From Xenorhabdus yunnanensis (lineage in GTDB: Bacteria > Pseudomonadota > Gammaproteobacteria > Enterobacterales > Enterobacteriaceae): DNA of 64,000 nt. The notes under the pieces are model-generated. The model made no database searches and was not told where the DNA came from. It worked only from the letters and a program-made list of their open reading frames with translations. This document shows, piece after piece, positions 44,659 to 54,640 of this stretch (positions are counted from its first letter, which is position 1; each line of letters opens with the position of its first letter). The stretch is from contig NZ_JAQRFI010000002.1 of NCBI RefSeq assembly GCF_028598805.1, forward strand, positions 124,001 to 188,000. Reading direction: 5' to 3'. The position numbers and the translations under genes were made by a program.

Positions 44659-46255
44659 AATTAATTATCCTTGGGATAGAGGAAATATTTTTGTCAGTAA
44701 TTTTTTTCTGAGCCATTTCTATAAGTGATTTACGATCAATTTTACCGTTACCATTAAGTGGAAACTGTTCGACATTGAAATAAGCATAGGGATGTTTATA
44801 GCTCTCCACTTGTTGGCTGATGAAGTTGGCTATTTGTTGACTTACGATTTCGAATTCATTAGGAGTAATTTTCAAACATAAAATTGGTCTGCATTCGTGG
44901 GAAGAATCTAGCCAGGGAATAATAAATATATCACCAGCTTTTGGAAAAGCTACATTAATAAGTTTTTCCATTTCCACTGGTACAAGCCAGCGTCCAAATA
45001 CCTTGAATTGATCGTCTTCTCGGCCGTGATAATAAAGAAATCCTTCTTCGTCTTGTGAAAATAAATCTCCAGTGTGATACCAACCTTTTGAAAATTTGAA
45101 TTTCGTATTTTTATCATTATTCCAATATCCTGAAGCTAATGATTCTGAACGAAGCATAAGCACGCCAGTTTTCCCTATTGGAAGTTCTTTTCCATCTTTA
45201 TCTGATATCAATCCTACACATCCTGTAATAAGTTTCCCAATACTTCCTGAACGAAGTGGGTAACCGTAAGTTGTAGCAAAAACATGGCATGTTTCAGTAG
45301 CGCCAAAGGCATCATGTATTGCAATATTGAATTGATTTAGCCAATCTTTTTTTAAAGACTCTGATAACGTAGAGCCTGAAGAAATAACTAAGCGGAGATG
45401 ACAATTCTGTTTCAATTCATTATCTTCAAGTAACAAACGAAATATAATTGGCCCAGAAAAAAGAACAGTTGGTTTAAACAGCTTTATATTATTTGCTACT
45501 CTTGTCGCAGAAGGCCAAAGGCTGTCTATAATTGCAGTAGCACCAAGATATAGAGAAAAAAATAGAGTACCTCCCATACCATAACCAAAAAATGTTTTTG
45601 GTGTTGAGTAGATAATGTCAGTAGTGGACAGAGCTAATTGACGTTTGGCAAAATTTTCACAAGAGGTCAAAATTGATGTAGCACTGTGAATCACCCCTTT
45701 GGGTTTTCCTGTTGATCCTGAGGTATATTGAATAAAAGTTGGTTCAAAAGCGGATTTTTCCAAAAATTCGTTCCACTTATCATCTGTTCCTTTAGGCATC
45801 CAATCAGAGAATGTGGAAAGATTAGCCGTTTTTTTTATGCGAATAAAACTGATATTTACTTTTGACTCAATAGGTATTTGATTATCCTCATCAATGAAAA
45901 TAAATGGGTTTTTGAATTCACTGAGAATGTAATTAAAAGTGTTAGCAGGTAACTTTGGGTTAATAATGATAGGTAATGCACCAATTGCTAAACAAGAAAA
46001 GAAAATAATTGCTAATTCTCTGCTATCATTGAGACATAAAATTACTATCGTATTTTTTTCTATTTTTTTTAATTTCATAGCTGAAGCACTTTTTTTGACA
46101 AAAAATGCAAGTTGAGAATAGCTCAATGAGCCGTCTGGTCCGATAAAACAAGGTTTGTCAAGAAACTTATTTTCTATGACAAATTTTTTTGCTAAATTTA
46201 TTGATTGATTTTTTTTAACAATATTTTTAAATTTAGTATATGTTTCTAATGACAT
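44645..46255 (-). CDS. aryl-CoA ligase (benzoate/salicylate/anthranilate-CoA ligase-like adenylating enzyme)
   Basis: A 536-residue ANL-superfamily enzyme that activates a carboxylic acid with ATP and transfers it to CoA. Motifs: A3 YTSGSTGKPKGV, FGYGMGGTLFFSL typical of benzoate-CoA ligases, A5 FGATETCHVF, A7 KGWYHTGD, A8 YYHGREDDQFKVFGRWLVP and A10 NGKIDRKSL (the catalytic Lys). The FGYGMGG stretch and the hydroxylase partner point to an aromatic acid. The gene is AT-rich and preceded by about 480 bp of AT-rich non-coding DNA that must hold the promoter. Confidence 0.85.
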   Translation of the reverse strand: MSLETYTKFKNIVKKNQSINLAKKFVIENKFLDKPCFIGPDGSLSYSQLAFFVKKSASAMKLKKIEKNTIVILCLNDSRELAIIFFSCLAIGALPIIINPKLPANTFNYILSEFKNPFIFIDEDNQIPIESKVNISFIRIKKTANLSTFSDWMPKGTDDKWNEFLEKSAFEPTFIQYTSGSTGKPKGVIHSATSILTSCENFAKRQLALSTTDIIYSTPKTFFGYGMGGTLFFSLYLGATAIIDSLWPSATRVANNIKLFKPTVLFSGPIIFRLLLEDNELKQNCHLRLVISSGSTLSESLKKDWLNQFNIAIHDAFGATETCHVFATTYGYPLRSGSIGKLITGCVGLISDKDGKELPIGKTGVLMLRSESLASGYWNNDKNTKFKFSKGWYHTGDLFSQDEEGFLYYHGREDDQFKVFGRWLVPVEMEKLINVAFPKAGDIFIIPWLDSSHECRPILCLKITPNEFEIVSQQIANFISQQVESYKHPYAYFNVEQFPLNGNGKIDRKSLIEMAQKKITDKNISSIPRIINYENS

Positions 46256-46739
46256 AATAAATTATCCTTTATATTATTTATTTAAATTCTTAAGTCAATC
46301 TTACCAATTTTTTGTAATGATGGCTTATTTTTATAAGCAATATAATTAGTTAAAAATTATGTTACTAATTTGGATTATAAAGTAAATATAAAATGTTATT
46401 TTAGAATTAATGGGTTGATTTTTATGTAATTATTTTCATTTTAAGTGTTATAAACTTGTTACCTTAAAATCATGACAATAAATAAATTATTAGATATTAT
46501 CTTTATTGTTTTATAGATTGTTGGTTTAAATTGAGTGAAATTATTACCATGCATATGGATGTATTTGTTGGATTAAATTGAATATTAGTGTTTCTAATTT
46601 AATTAGATTATTAATTTTTAATATCGAAATTAATTTAATTAATGCTGAGATGGCAGAGGAAAACGGGAATAAATAGTATTTGGAGGTGAGTCTGCACATC
46701 TGAATATTAATGTAAATATCAAATGTACAAACTAAGGGA
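46256..46739. other. AT-rich non-coding stretch between aryl-CoA ligase and rnz
   Basis: About 480 bp, very AT-rich, presumably the promoter of the aryl-CoA cluster. I see no gene in it that I can support. Confidence 0.5.
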
Positions 46740-47657
46740 TTATTTAACTTTAAATACCGCAAAATCTTCAGCCAGATCGGTATTCGGGAATATTTCCCGG
46801 CATTCCGCCAATAATCGCGAACAATCTTCGATATCATAGCGCCCGCTGATATGTGTGGCGATAAAGTGTTTTACCTTAGCATCACGCGCGAGTGTTGCGG
46901 CTTGTTTGGTGGTGGAGTGTCCACGCTCATTGGCTTTTGCTGCAAATGCATCTTCCAGCGTGGTTTCATGCACCATTACATCAACATTGGCAGCCAGTTT
47001 CAGTGCTTCCGGAGTCGGTTCGGTATCCCCGAAAATGGCCAGTGACTTGCCCCGAATTGGTGTACCTAAATAATCTTGACCACAAATTGTACGACCATCT
47101 TCCAATGTCACCGTTCCGCCTTGTTTTAAAGTCTGCATCCACGGGCCACGGGGAATACCATCCTGATTCAATTTTTGCGCATCAAGTGCGCCGGGTTTAT
47201 CGTGTTCTTCAATGCGATAACCATAGCATTCCACGCGATGATTCAGGGCATAAGCCGTGACTTTGAATTCACCGTCATCAAACAGTTGTCCGGGCTGGAC
47301 TTCGATGATTTCCAGCGGATAGGTCAGGAAAGAGCGGCTCAGTTGCAATGTGGTTTCCACAAACTGACATATGCCGGTTGGCCCATATAAAGTGAGGGGA
47401 TCGGTGGAACCGCCCATTGAGCGGCTACACAATAATCCGGGCAAACCGAAGATATGATCACCGTGCAGGTGAGTGATAAAGATTTTCTCCAGTTTGGGGA
47501 TCTTGATCGGGGAATGGAGGATTTGGTGTTGGGTTCCCTCTCCGCAATCAAACATCCACAGTGCGTTGCGGGTGCCCTGTAAATCGAGGATCAGGCTGGT
47601 GACATTGCGTTCTTTTGTAGGAATGCCTGCACTGGTGCCTAAAAATTTCAGTTCCAT
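46740..47657 (-). CDS. rnz: ribonuclease BN/Z
   Basis: Metallo-beta-lactamase-fold tRNA 3' processing nuclease. The 305-residue length equals E. coli Rbn. The zinc motif [15 protein letters not shown] (about 61-75) is intact, with [12 protein letters not shown] at the start, [11 protein letters not shown], and [20 protein letters not shown] providing later ligands. In enterobacteria its CCA-encoding tRNA genes limit the need for endonucleolytic processing; both tRNA genes in this window encode CCA. Followed on the minus strand by AT-rich DNA; upstream neighbour rtcR is on the same strand with a 45-bp gap. Confidence 0.95.
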   Translation of the reverse strand: MELKFLGTSAGIPTKERNVTSLILDLQGTRNALWMFDCGEGTQHQILHSPIKIPKLEKIFITHLHGDHIFGLPGLLCSRSMGGSTDPLTLYGPTGICQFVETTLQLSRSFLTYPLEIIEVQPGQLFDDGEFKVTAYALNHRVECYGYRIEEHDKPGALDAQKLNQDGIPRGPWMQTLKQGGTVTLEDGRTICGQDYLGTPIRGKSLAIFGDTEPTPEALKLAANVDVMVHETTLEDAFAAKANERGHSTTKQAATLARDAKVKHFIATHISGRYDIEDCSRLLAECREIFPNTDLAEDFAVFKVK

Positions 47658-47702
47658 TTTGTTGTTTTCCTAATCATTGTTGTTCTAATGTTTAATATCG
47701 TT

Positions 47703-49280
47703 CTAATAATGTTGAATGCTCTCCCAATCCAGACCGAATCGGGCAAGGTACTTGCGTAATCTGTCGGCATCATTGGGCTGTTTTTTCTGTTGGCGGGAAA
47801 CAGCAAATAATTTGCGACCTGCTTCCGATAAACTGCTGGATTCACGACAGACTTTAATTACTGTTTCTAGTTGTTGGCGGTCAAACAGATCAATTTCTGT
47901 TAAATGATTTGGCAGCAGGGATACGTATTCCTCTCCGTGCCAATTTTGCTTGAGCCTCGAGATTTCTTCTTCAACTAACTGTTGGTTGATACGCCCATTT
48001 TCGGCGAATGTAGCCATTCGTGCGATGGAAGCACCGAGTTCGCGAAAATTTCCTCGCCATTGAGCTTGTTCTGAACAAGCAAAATGCAGGTAAATTTGCC
48101 GCGCTTCTTTATCAAAGCGAACTTGTGTTTGCTGCATTTGTGCATAGCGAGCAAGTTCATAATCTATGTTCGGCTCGATATCTTCGTGACGTTGTGCCAG
48201 ACCGGGCAGTTGGTAAGTCCACATATTGATGCGGGCATACAGATCTTCGCGGAATTTCCCCTGAGTGACCCAATCTCGCAGATCACGGTGTGTACCGGCA
48301 ATTAATTGAAAATCACTGCGTATTTCCTTATCCGATCCGTAAGGCAGAAAATTCTTTTCTTCAATGGCTTTCAGTAGCATCGCTTGCTCATCCAATCCCA
48401 GTTCTGCCACTTCGTCAAGAAACAAAATGCCGCCATCGGCTTCACGAAGAAGCCCGCTTCGTGGCTGAATTGCTCCTGTAAATGCCCCTTTGACGTGCCC
48501 GAACAGTGTAGACATCGCGTTATCACCGCGCAGGGTGGCACAGTTCACCTCTACAAATCGTCCTTCGATTAAATGACGTGATTGCCGTAACTGATAGATT
48601 CGGCGGGCGAGAAAGGACTTACCCGCACCAGTCGGCCCTGTCAGCAAAATTGGCGCAGTAGAGCGCAAAGCGACGCGTTCCACTTGGTCGATCAGGCGGT
48701 TGAAATTGGCATTGCGCGTCGCGATACCCGATTTCAAGAACGCAACCTGTTCTTGCTGTTCCCGCTGGAAGCGGCTGGTCAGGGTAGTATAGCGGCTGAG
48801 ATCTAAATCGATAATCGTATAAACGCCTGCGGGATGACTCTCATCTCCCTCATTTTTGGGTGATGTCTGGAGCAGTTGGGCAGGCAGATAACGGGCTTCA
48901 GTCAGTAAGAACCAGCAGATTTGCGCAACGTGGGTACCGGTTGTGATATGTATCAGATACTCTTCGTTTTCAATGTCGAAAGGATAATGAACAGCAAAAT
49001 CCAGCAGAGTGGTATAAACCTCTTCAAAATCCCACGGATCTTCAATTCGGATTTCGTTCAATACCACTTTGGTCTGCGGTGAAACTTGAGCAATATCCTC
49101 TTTAACTCTCTCCGCCAAAACGTAGTCATTGGTTTGATAGAGCAATTCCAGCTTATCAATCGGCAACTCTGGTTGTTGGCATATGCCAATAGTGGGACGC
49201 CATTTTGTCCAGCGATTAGCCTTCTTACCTCGTTTATCTAATTTTGTACCCAAAATACCAATGGTGACTCTGCGTTTCAT
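47703..49280 (-). CDS. rtcR: RNA repair operon activator RtcR (sigma-54-dependent, CARF domain)
   Basis: RtcR activates rtcBA with sigma-54 after its CARF domain senses RNA-derived ligand. The 525-residue product has an N-terminal CARF region (about 1-180, e.g. RWTKWRPTIGICQQPELPID, DYLIHITTGTHVAQ-type here EYLIHITTGTHVAQICW). The AAA+ domain has Walker A GPTGAGKS, HVKGAFTGA and GGILFLDEVAELG, and a C-terminal HTH region ends NDADRLRKYLARFGL. The frame is open to 49397, but the ATG at 49280 gives the homologous start MKRRVTIGILGT. Divergent from rtcB. Confidence 0.95.
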   Translation of the reverse strand: MKRRVTIGILGTKLDKRGKKANRWTKWRPTIGICQQPELPIDKLELLYQTNDYVLAERVKEDIAQVSPQTKVVLNEIRIEDPWDFEEVYTTLLDFAVHYPFDIENEEYLIHITTGTHVAQICWFLLTEARYLPAQLLQTSPKNEGDESHPAGVYTIIDLDLSRYTTLTSRFQREQQEQVAFLKSGIATRNANFNRLIDQVERVALRSTAPILLTGPTGAGKSFLARRIYQLRQSRHLIEGRFVEVNCATLRGDNAMSTLFGHVKGAFTGAIQPRSGLLREADGGILFLDEVAELGLDEQAMLLKAIEEKNFLPYGSDKEIRSDFQLIAGTHRDLRDWVTQGKFREDLYARINMWTYQLPGLAQRHEDIEPNIDYELARYAQMQQTQVRFDKEARQIYLHFACSEQAQWRGNFRELGASIARMATFAENGRINQQLVEEEISRLKQNWHGEEYVSLLPNHLTEIDLFDRQQLETVIKVCRESSSLSEAGRKLFAVSRQQKKQPNDADRLRKYLARFGLDWESIQHY

Positions 49281-49431
49281 TATCTTCTCTACATTATTTT
49301 TATCTAAATTTATAAACAACGATATAAAAAGATAAAAAATTTGAACTGCAAAAACAATCACCAAAAACAGTAGAAAATAAAAACAGTTATTTTTCATATA
49401 TATAAATAATATTTCTGTTTTATTTCAAAGT

Positions 49432-49447
49432 TGGCACGCAATTGGCA
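49432..49447 (+). promoter_or_regulatory. sigma-54 promoter of rtcB
   Basis: TGGCACGCAATTGGCA: perfect -24 element (TGGCACG) and a -12 element TGGCA with one mismatch from TTGCA, correctly spaced. It lies 72 nt upstream of rtcB and fits the RtcR activator encoded divergently. Confidence 0.8.
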
Positions 49448-49519
49448 ATAACTAGAGTGTCAACACACTGAAATAGTGTGGGTGCTAAACAGGCTGGTAA
49501 AAATTAAAGGGGAGCAATT

Positions 49520-50773
49520 ATGACAACAACAATGACAACAACTGAAATGACAACCAACGCTTATAACTTATTGACGCAAGAGAATGGTGCGCCGGTAAAA
49601 ATGTGGACGAACGGAGTACCGGTTGATCCCAAAGCCATTACCCAATTGCAGAATACGGCCAAGATGCCTTTTATTTTCAAACATCTGGCGGTAATGCCGG
49701 ATGTCCATGTCGGTAAAGGTTCCACCATCGGTAGCGTGATCCCGACACACGGTGCCATTATTCCGGCTGCGGTTGGAGTGGATATCGGTTGTGGAATGAT
49801 TGCAGTGCGTACTTCGCTGATGGCATCTGATTTACCGGATAGCCTGTTGAATATCCGTCATGCCATCGAAGCGGCTGTGCCGCATGGACGTACCGTAAAC
49901 CGTGGAGGCCGCGATAAAGGTTCTTGGTATAAAGCGCCAGAAATTGTGGATCAACATTGGGCGACATTGGCGGATGGGTTTAAGCGTATTACCGATAAAT
50001 ACCCGAAGCTATTGAACACCAATAACCATCAGCATTTAGGAACACTGGGAACGGGGAATCATTTTATCGAGTTATGTCTTGATGAAGCAGATCGTGTTTG
50101 GGTGATGCTGCATAGTGGTTCCCGTGGTGTGGGTAATGCCATCGGTAATTTATTTATCACACTGGCGCAGAAAGATATGCAACAGCATATCACTAACTTG
50201 CCAGATCGCGATTTGGCGTATTTCGAGGAAGGAAGCCGTTATTTTGACGATTATATGGAAGCGGTAGGTTGGGCACAGGATTACGCCCGTCAGAATCGAG
50301 AAGTGATGATGCACCGAGTGCTTGAAGCGTTGTCATGTGAGATCCCAAAACCTTTTACGACACAGCAGGAAGCCGTGAACTGCCATCATAACTATGTACA
50401 GCGTGAGCAGCATTACGGTGAAGAAGTTTTGGTAACACGTAAAGGTGCGGTATCTGCCCGTAAAGGTCAGATGGGGATCATTCCCGGTTCAATGGGAGCG
50501 AAAAGCTATATTGTCCGAGGTCTTGGAAATGAAGAGAGTTTTTGTTCGTGCAGTCATGGTGCAGGTCGAGTGATGAGCCGTACCGAGGCGAAAAAACGCT
50601 TCACCGTGAGCGACCAAAAACGTGCGACAGCCCATGTGGAGTGTCGTAAAGACAGCGATGTGATCGATGAAATTCCGATGGCGTACAAAGATATTGATGC
50701 TGTGATGGAAGCGCAATCATCGCTGGTGGAAATTGTGCATACCTTGCGTCAGGTGGTATGCGTAAAAGGATAA
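49520..50773 (+). CDS. rtcB: RNA-splicing ligase RtcB
   Basis: RtcB joins 2',3'-cyclic-phosphate (3'-P) and 5'-OH RNA ends using GTP and Mn2+. The 417-residue product retains MPDVHVGKGSTIG, the Cys/Asp metal site GVDIGCGM, HGSGTGNHF-type GTGNHFIE, SGSRGVGN, and the guanylylated His in CSCSHGAGRVMSR. The N-terminus is extended by a Met/Thr-rich stretch from three repeats of ATGACAAC (MTTTMTTTEMTT). Shine-Dalgarno GGGGAG precedes the first ATG. rtcA, which follows rtcB in E. coli, is absent; vapC is convergent immediately after. Confidence 0.95.
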   Translation: MTTTMTTTEMTTNAYNLLTQENGAPVKMWTNGVPVDPKAITQLQNTAKMPFIFKHLAVMPDVHVGKGSTIGSVIPTHGAIIPAAVGVDIGCGMIAVRTSLMASDLPDSLLNIRHAIEAAVPHGRTVNRGGRDKGSWYKAPEIVDQHWATLADGFKRITDKYPKLLNTNNHQHLGTLGTGNHFIELCLDEADRVWVMLHSGSRGVGNAIGNLFITLAQKDMQQHITNLPDRDLAYFEEGSRYFDDYMEAVGWAQDYARQNREVMMHRVLEALSCEIPKPFTTQQEAVNCHHNYVQREQHYGEEVLVTRKGAVSARKGQMGIIPGSMGAKSYIVRGLGNEESFCSCSHGAGRVMSRTEAKKRFTVSDQKRATAHVECRKDSDVIDEIPMAYKDIDAVMEAQSSLVEIVHTLRQVVCVKG

Positions 50774-50819
50774 GAATCAAAATAGTATTGCCCGTTAGGG
50801 CATGGATAGGCAGTCGGTT

Positions 50820-50841
50820 AAGTGGGACCGTGGTCCCACTT
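50820..50841. terminator. palindromic hairpin between convergent rtcB and vapC
   Basis: Perfect 10-bp stem AAGTGGGACC/GGTCCCACTT with a 2-nt gap, 1 nt before the vapC stop. Suits a bidirectional terminator although T-runs are short. Confidence 0.6.
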
Positions 50842-50842
50842 G

Positions 50843-51235
50843 TCAATATTTGTTCCAGTCTTCAATATTTAGGCCATTAACCATCGCAAATGTAGAATCA
50901 CTGGTAACAATCGTCAGTTCTTTACTCAGGGCATGAGCAGCAATCAGTTGATCCATCGTGCCCATAATACGACCAGTTTGTTCCATACTGGTACGGAGTT
51001 CACCATAAGTTTTTGCCGCGTCCCTGCCCCAATCGTAAACAGTGATCGAATCAATAAACATATTAACGATATTTTCCAGCTCCTTGTTTTGCCGTTTGGC
51101 AACACCGTAGCGCAATTCAGCCTCAGTAATACTAGATATGCATATTCTTGATGGTGGCACAGTGCGTAATTTGGCCGTTACTACTGGATTTTTTCGAAAA
51201 ATATAACTGACCGTGTTTGTATCCAACATGTACAT
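50843..51235 (-). CDS. vapC: VapC-type PIN-domain toxin
   Basis: A 130-residue PIN ribonuclease with the acidic site residues visible: MLDTNTVSYI (Asp near residue 5), SITEAELRYGV (Glu), GTMDQLIAAHA and TSDSTFA (Asp). VapC toxins cleave tRNA or rRNA; enterobacterial homologues cut initiator tRNA-fMet. Its ATG overlaps the vapB stop by one base. Targets of this copy are not determined. Confidence 0.93.
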   Translation of the reverse strand: MYMLDTNTVSYIFRKNPVVTAKLRTVPPSRICISSITEAELRYGVAKRQNKELENIVNMFIDSITVYDWGRDAAKTYGELRTSMEQTGRIMGTMDQLIAAHALSKELTIVTSDSTFAMVNGLNIEDWNKY

Positions 51236-51498
51236 TAAAGAATTCCTTTAAGTGGATCGCGTTCTGTTATGCCCTGATTACGTTCATTGGGATCTAAAAA
51301 ATCATTTGGAACAGAGAAATTATTTAACATATTGAAGAATAAATCCCAGTCATCACGCTTAGATTTATTTTTTGACAATATGACATCCCCATTTGTATCT
51401 TGGCGGATATAAACTCTATCAGTATCAAATTCAAACATGACAGGTAACCTAATGGCTTGATTTCGCCCATTCTTGAAAATTTTTACGACCTTTTCCAT
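51235..51498 (-). CDS. vapB: VapB-type antitoxin (AbrB/SpoVT fold)
   Basis: An 87-residue antitoxin with the swapped-hairpin DNA-binding start MEKVVKIFKNGRNQAIRLPV and an acidic C-terminal tail that would neutralise VapC. Two consecutive ATG codons occur; the second (51498) is better spaced from GGAGGG. The operator-like repeats at 51524-51567 lie just upstream, consistent with autorepression by the VapBC complex. Confidence 0.92.
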   Translation of the reverse strand: MEKVVKIFKNGRNQAIRLPVMFEFDTDRVYIRQDTNGDVILSKNKSKRDDWDLFFNMLNNFSVPNDFLDPNERNQGITERDPLKGIL

Positions 51499-51523
51499 CA
51501 TTCCCTCCTAAATAAAAATATTT

Positions 51524-51567
51524 AGCATATGTCAAAGCATATGCTTAAGTCTGGCATATGTCAAAGC
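51524..51567 (-). promoter_or_regulatory. vapBC operator: GCATATG repeats
   Basis: AGCATATGTCAAAGC (51524-51538) is followed by the palindrome AGCATATGCT (51536-51545), and GGCATATGTCAAAGC recurs at 51553-51567. Three GCATATG cores within 44 bp in front of vapB fit a cooperative VapBC operator. Confidence 0.75.
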
Positions 51568-51600
51568 GCAGGTAAGATGTAATCTTAACCACCCATTTAA

Positions 51601-51723
51601 ATGGAACTTGCTGATCTGCTGCGAATTAAACAGTCAGTAAATGAGGCAGAATATGGCTTGCGTAAAGAGAGAGTTCACGCTTTTATCGAATCAGAGTTGG
51701 ATGAAGTGTTGAATCTAATTTAA
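51601..51723 (+). CDS. short ORF or gene fragment (40 aa)
   Basis: ATG to TAA frame (MELADLLRIKQSVNEAEYGL onward), acidic and helical in character. No clear Shine-Dalgarno precedes it. It may be a remnant of a longer gene; I cannot identify the family. Confidence 0.3.
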   Translation: MELADLLRIKQSVNEAEYGLRKERVHAFIESELDEVLNLI

Positions 51724-51798
51724 GTAATTCAAATCAACAGGTAAAATTTAGATTTTTATTAAGCCTTTTTAATCTTGGTTTTATTTTCGGAGATAAAC

Positions 51799-52077
51799 AT
51801 GACAGTGATGGATTCCCTGCTCGCATTCACTATGGCAGCGACGTTGCTCACCTTGACCCCAGGTCTGGATACAGCGTTGATTTTGAGAACGGCAACGGCG
51901 GAAGGCGGTAAAAAAGCCTCTCAAGCTGCCCTTGGTATTAATGTGGGGTGTTTTATCTGGGGAGCCATGGTGGCATTTGGTCTTGGCACATTGATTGCGG
52001 TATCAGAACTGGCATTCAACATCTTAAAATGGTGTGGTGCAGTGTATTTATGCTGGCTGGGAATTCAAATGATCTGA
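51799..52077 (+). pseudogene. truncated LysE/RhtB-family amino-acid exporter
   Basis: Ninety-two residues of a normally about 205-residue exporter. It starts MTVMDSLLAFTMAATLLTLTPGLDTALILRTA with a GGAG site 6 nt upstream and keeps the first two to three membrane segments, ending GIQMI at a premature stop. The C-terminal half is absent from the following DNA. Distinct from the intact LysE gene at 59985. Confidence 0.8.
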
Positions 52078-52177
52078 TTACAGTTGTAGTATCCGAATGG
52101 ACAACCGAATCGCCATAAATGTCATCATTTTTGCACTACGTATCGGTTGTCAACTAGCATGAATAGTTATTTATAAA

Positions 52178-53173
52178 TTAATTGCTTACTGCGCCAATTC
52201 CAGAATAGGAAAATAATGCAGGAGCACCACCTGTATGCACAAAGAGCAATGGTTTCCGACTTTCAATGGAATTATTCAATACATTATCAATTAATCCGGC
52301 CATCGCTTTTCCGGTATAGACAGGATCTAATAAAATCCCCTCTTTTTGTGCCAATAGCGTAATGGCTTCTGACCCTTTTTTATTCGGCATACCATACATA
52401 GGAGCGAAATAATTGTCCCACAAAAAGACATTCGGGCAGGTTGTTTGGCCTAAGAGTGAACTGATTTCTTGCTGCAATTGGCTGACTTTTGGCTCTTGCT
52501 CGGCTGTAACACGCGAGACGGTAACGCCAATAACAGGTGTTTGTGGTAGGGTGGCGTGCAACCCGATAGCCAACCCTGCATGTGTGCCTGCGCTTCCAGA
52601 AGCAACAATAACGGCAGCAAACTCCACATCTTTTGGGCTCTGTTCGGCAATTTCTAATGCACAACGCACATAACCCAATGAACCAAGGGCATTGGAACCG
52701 CCGACGGGAACAATATAAGCATCTTCGAGATTGAGTTGATCAACCAATTCCTTCATTTGCATATTTGGATCGGTCAATTCATCACACATGACGCATTGGG
52801 TGTTGAATAATTCCGTCAGTAATTTATTGCCATTATTCAGAAAATTACTATCATGGTTTTGAATTGGATTTTCTAATAAAGAGACACATTTTAGGCCATA
52901 TTTCGCCGCAATAGCTGCTGTTTGCCGTACATGATTTGATTGAATTGCCCCGGCGGTGACAATAACTTTAGCCTTTTTTTGTAATGCATCAGCAATCAGA
53001 TATTCCAATTTACGTAATTTATTCCCACCCATCGCCAGGGGAGTTAAATCATCTCTCTTGATATAAACATCGCGCCCTAAATAGTGGGATAAATTCTCCA
53101 ATTTATCCATCATAGTTGTAGTTTTTAGTAAATCAATGCGGGCAAATTTTGCTAAATTTTCTTTTAAAGACAT
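52178..53173 (-). CDS. dcyD: D-cysteine desulfhydrase / ACC deaminase-family PLP enzyme
   Basis: A 331-residue fold-type II PLP enzyme. DcyD degrades D-cysteine to pyruvate, sulfide and ammonia. Visible motifs: [20 protein letters not shown] containing the PLP lysine, [28 protein letters not shown], and [11 protein letters not shown]. These residues also occur in ACC deaminases, so the substrate is not certain. Downstream of an NhaC-type antiporter (22-bp gap) on the same strand, with a broken trans-sulfuration gene upstream, which suggests a sulfur-amino-acid operon that is partly decayed. Confidence 0.85.
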   Translation of the reverse strand: MSLKENLAKFARIDLLKTTTMMDKLENLSHYLGRDVYIKRDDLTPLAMGGNKLRKLEYLIADALQKKAKVIVTAGAIQSNHVRQTAAIAAKYGLKCVSLLENPIQNHDSNFLNNGNKLLTELFNTQCVMCDELTDPNMQMKELVDQLNLEDAYIVPVGGSNALGSLGYVRCALEIAEQSPKDVEFAAVIVASGSAGTHAGLAIGLHATLPQTPVIGVTVSRVTAEQEPKVSQLQQEISSLLGQTTCPNVFLWDNYFAPMYGMPNKKGSEAITLLAQKEGILLDPVYTGKAMAGLIDNVLNNSIESRKPLLFVHTGGAPALFSYSGIGAVSN

Positions 53174-53195
53174 ATTATCCTCAGCGGATTGTAAA

Positions 53196-54620
53196 TTAAT
53201 AAGTAAAGCCTAAATAGAAATAGATGGCGAGGGCGACGCTTGCAGTAACCAACGCATATGGCATTTGAGTCCGAATGTGTTCAATATGGTCACAATCTGT
53301 TGCCATTGATGCAACGATAGCATCGCTGGAAATTGGCGACGTCATATCACCAAAAATAGAACCCGCAATTGCAGCACCAATCATATATTCAGGAGGCATA
53401 CCAACTGAAATACCCAGCTGTACCCCAATGGGAATCATAATTGCGAATGTCCCCCATGAAGTGCCCGTTGCTAATGACATGATGGAACTAATCAGGAAAA
53501 TAAAACCGATGGAAAAACCTGCCGGAATGATACCAGAAGTAATGTGTGCAATATAAGCACCGGTATTTAAATCAGCGGAAACGCTACCCATTAAGAATGC
53601 CAATACCATGACAGAGCTTATTTTTATCATGCTGGCATAACCAATATAAAGCTCTTTAAAAAAGGTTTCGATAGTTAAAATGCGGCGTAATAAGAACCAG
53701 AAAAAAGAGACAGTGGTTCCAAACATAACACTCCAATAGATAGAGGTTGAACCGCTGCCCTTACTAAAATCACCATCACCTGTGATATAGAGGGCAATAG
53801 GGAGCATTAATACCGTCGATAAAATAGGAATAAAAAAGTTTAATGAAGTATGGCAGTTAGGGTGTTCAATAACATCAACACTCTCTTCACTGTGCTTGTC
53901 TTCAATATCACTATTTAAATGTTCATGTAAGGCTCGCATTTCTGCGGTTCTCATTGGCCCCCAAGCAACATTAGAAAAAATATAAAACAAGACAGAAACC
54001 AGCGATAACCAAGCCATAATATTATAAACCATAGAACCCGCCAAGATATCAAATGGCTCACCGCTGATTAACCCCCTGGAAATCTGTACACCGATGACAC
54101 CCATCATTGCGGCACCCCAACCATTAATCATGGCAGAAGAACAAACAGAAACACAGGATGTTTGAATAATGTAAGACATTTTTTCTGGTGGGATACCGTA
54201 ATTTTTGGCTAATTTCTTTGTTGAGGCCCCAGCAATTAATTGGTTAATTGAGCTTTCAATAAAAATTAATGATGTAATGATCATTGCCAAAAATTGAACA
54301 GATTTTTTATTTTTAATAAGTTGCATCTTGTCTGTTAGTAAATGAACTAAGGAACGCACGCCACCTGTAACAACCACAAGCCGCATTATTCCACCAATCA
54401 TCAATATAAAGATGATGGTTTTTGTATTGCCTGAGGAGGAAAAGGTATCAATAATACCTTCAATAGTTCCCTGTATACCTAAAATAACATGATGGTCATT
54501 AATGACAGTAAAGCCGACTAATATACCGAGTAGTAGAGATAAAATAACCTGGCGTGTAAATATAGCTAAAATAATTGTGACAACAGGGGTAATGATGGTC
54601 CAAATACCGTAATCATTCAT
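53196..54620 (-). CDS. NhaC-family Na+/H+ (or organic ion) antiporter
   Basis: A 474-residue membrane protein with about eleven hydrophobic segments. NhaC-type features: an [20 protein letters not shown] loop, [15 protein letters not shown] and [28 protein letters not shown] near the C-terminus. NhaC relatives exchange Na+ for protons or transport malate/lactate or amino acids. Co-oriented with dcyD; the substrate may be a sulfur amino acid, which is inference. Its 5' untranslated region contains ten-base tandem repeats. Confidence 0.85.
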   Translation of the reverse strand: MNDYGIWTIITPVVTIILAIFTRQVILSLLLGILVGFTVINDHHVILGIQGTIEGIIDTFSSSGNTKTIIFILMIGGIMRLVVVTGGVRSLVHLLTDKMQLIKNKKSVQFLAMIITSLIFIESSINQLIAGASTKKLAKNYGIPPEKMSYIIQTSCVSVCSSAMINGWGAAMMGVIGVQISRGLISGEPFDILAGSMVYNIMAWLSLVSVLFYIFSNVAWGPMRTAEMRALHEHLNSDIEDKHSEESVDVIEHPNCHTSLNFFIPILSTVLMLPIALYITGDGDFSKGSGSTSIYWSVMFGTTVSFFWFLLRRILTIETFFKELYIGYASMIKISSVMVLAFLMGSVSADLNTGAYIAHITSGIIPAGFSIGFIFLISSIMSLATGTSWGTFAIMIPIGVQLGISVGMPPEYMIGAAIAGSIFGDMTSPISSDAIVASMATDCDHIEHIRTQMPYALVTASVALAIYFYLGFTY

Positions 54621-54640
54621 TTTTTAATCACCTTATTTTT

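Noticed and set aside
46544-46837. A 97-codon minus-strand frame overlapping the 3' end of rnz
   Set aside because: Runs out of rnz in another frame into AT-rich DNA; composition and lack of motifs indicate a shadow frame.
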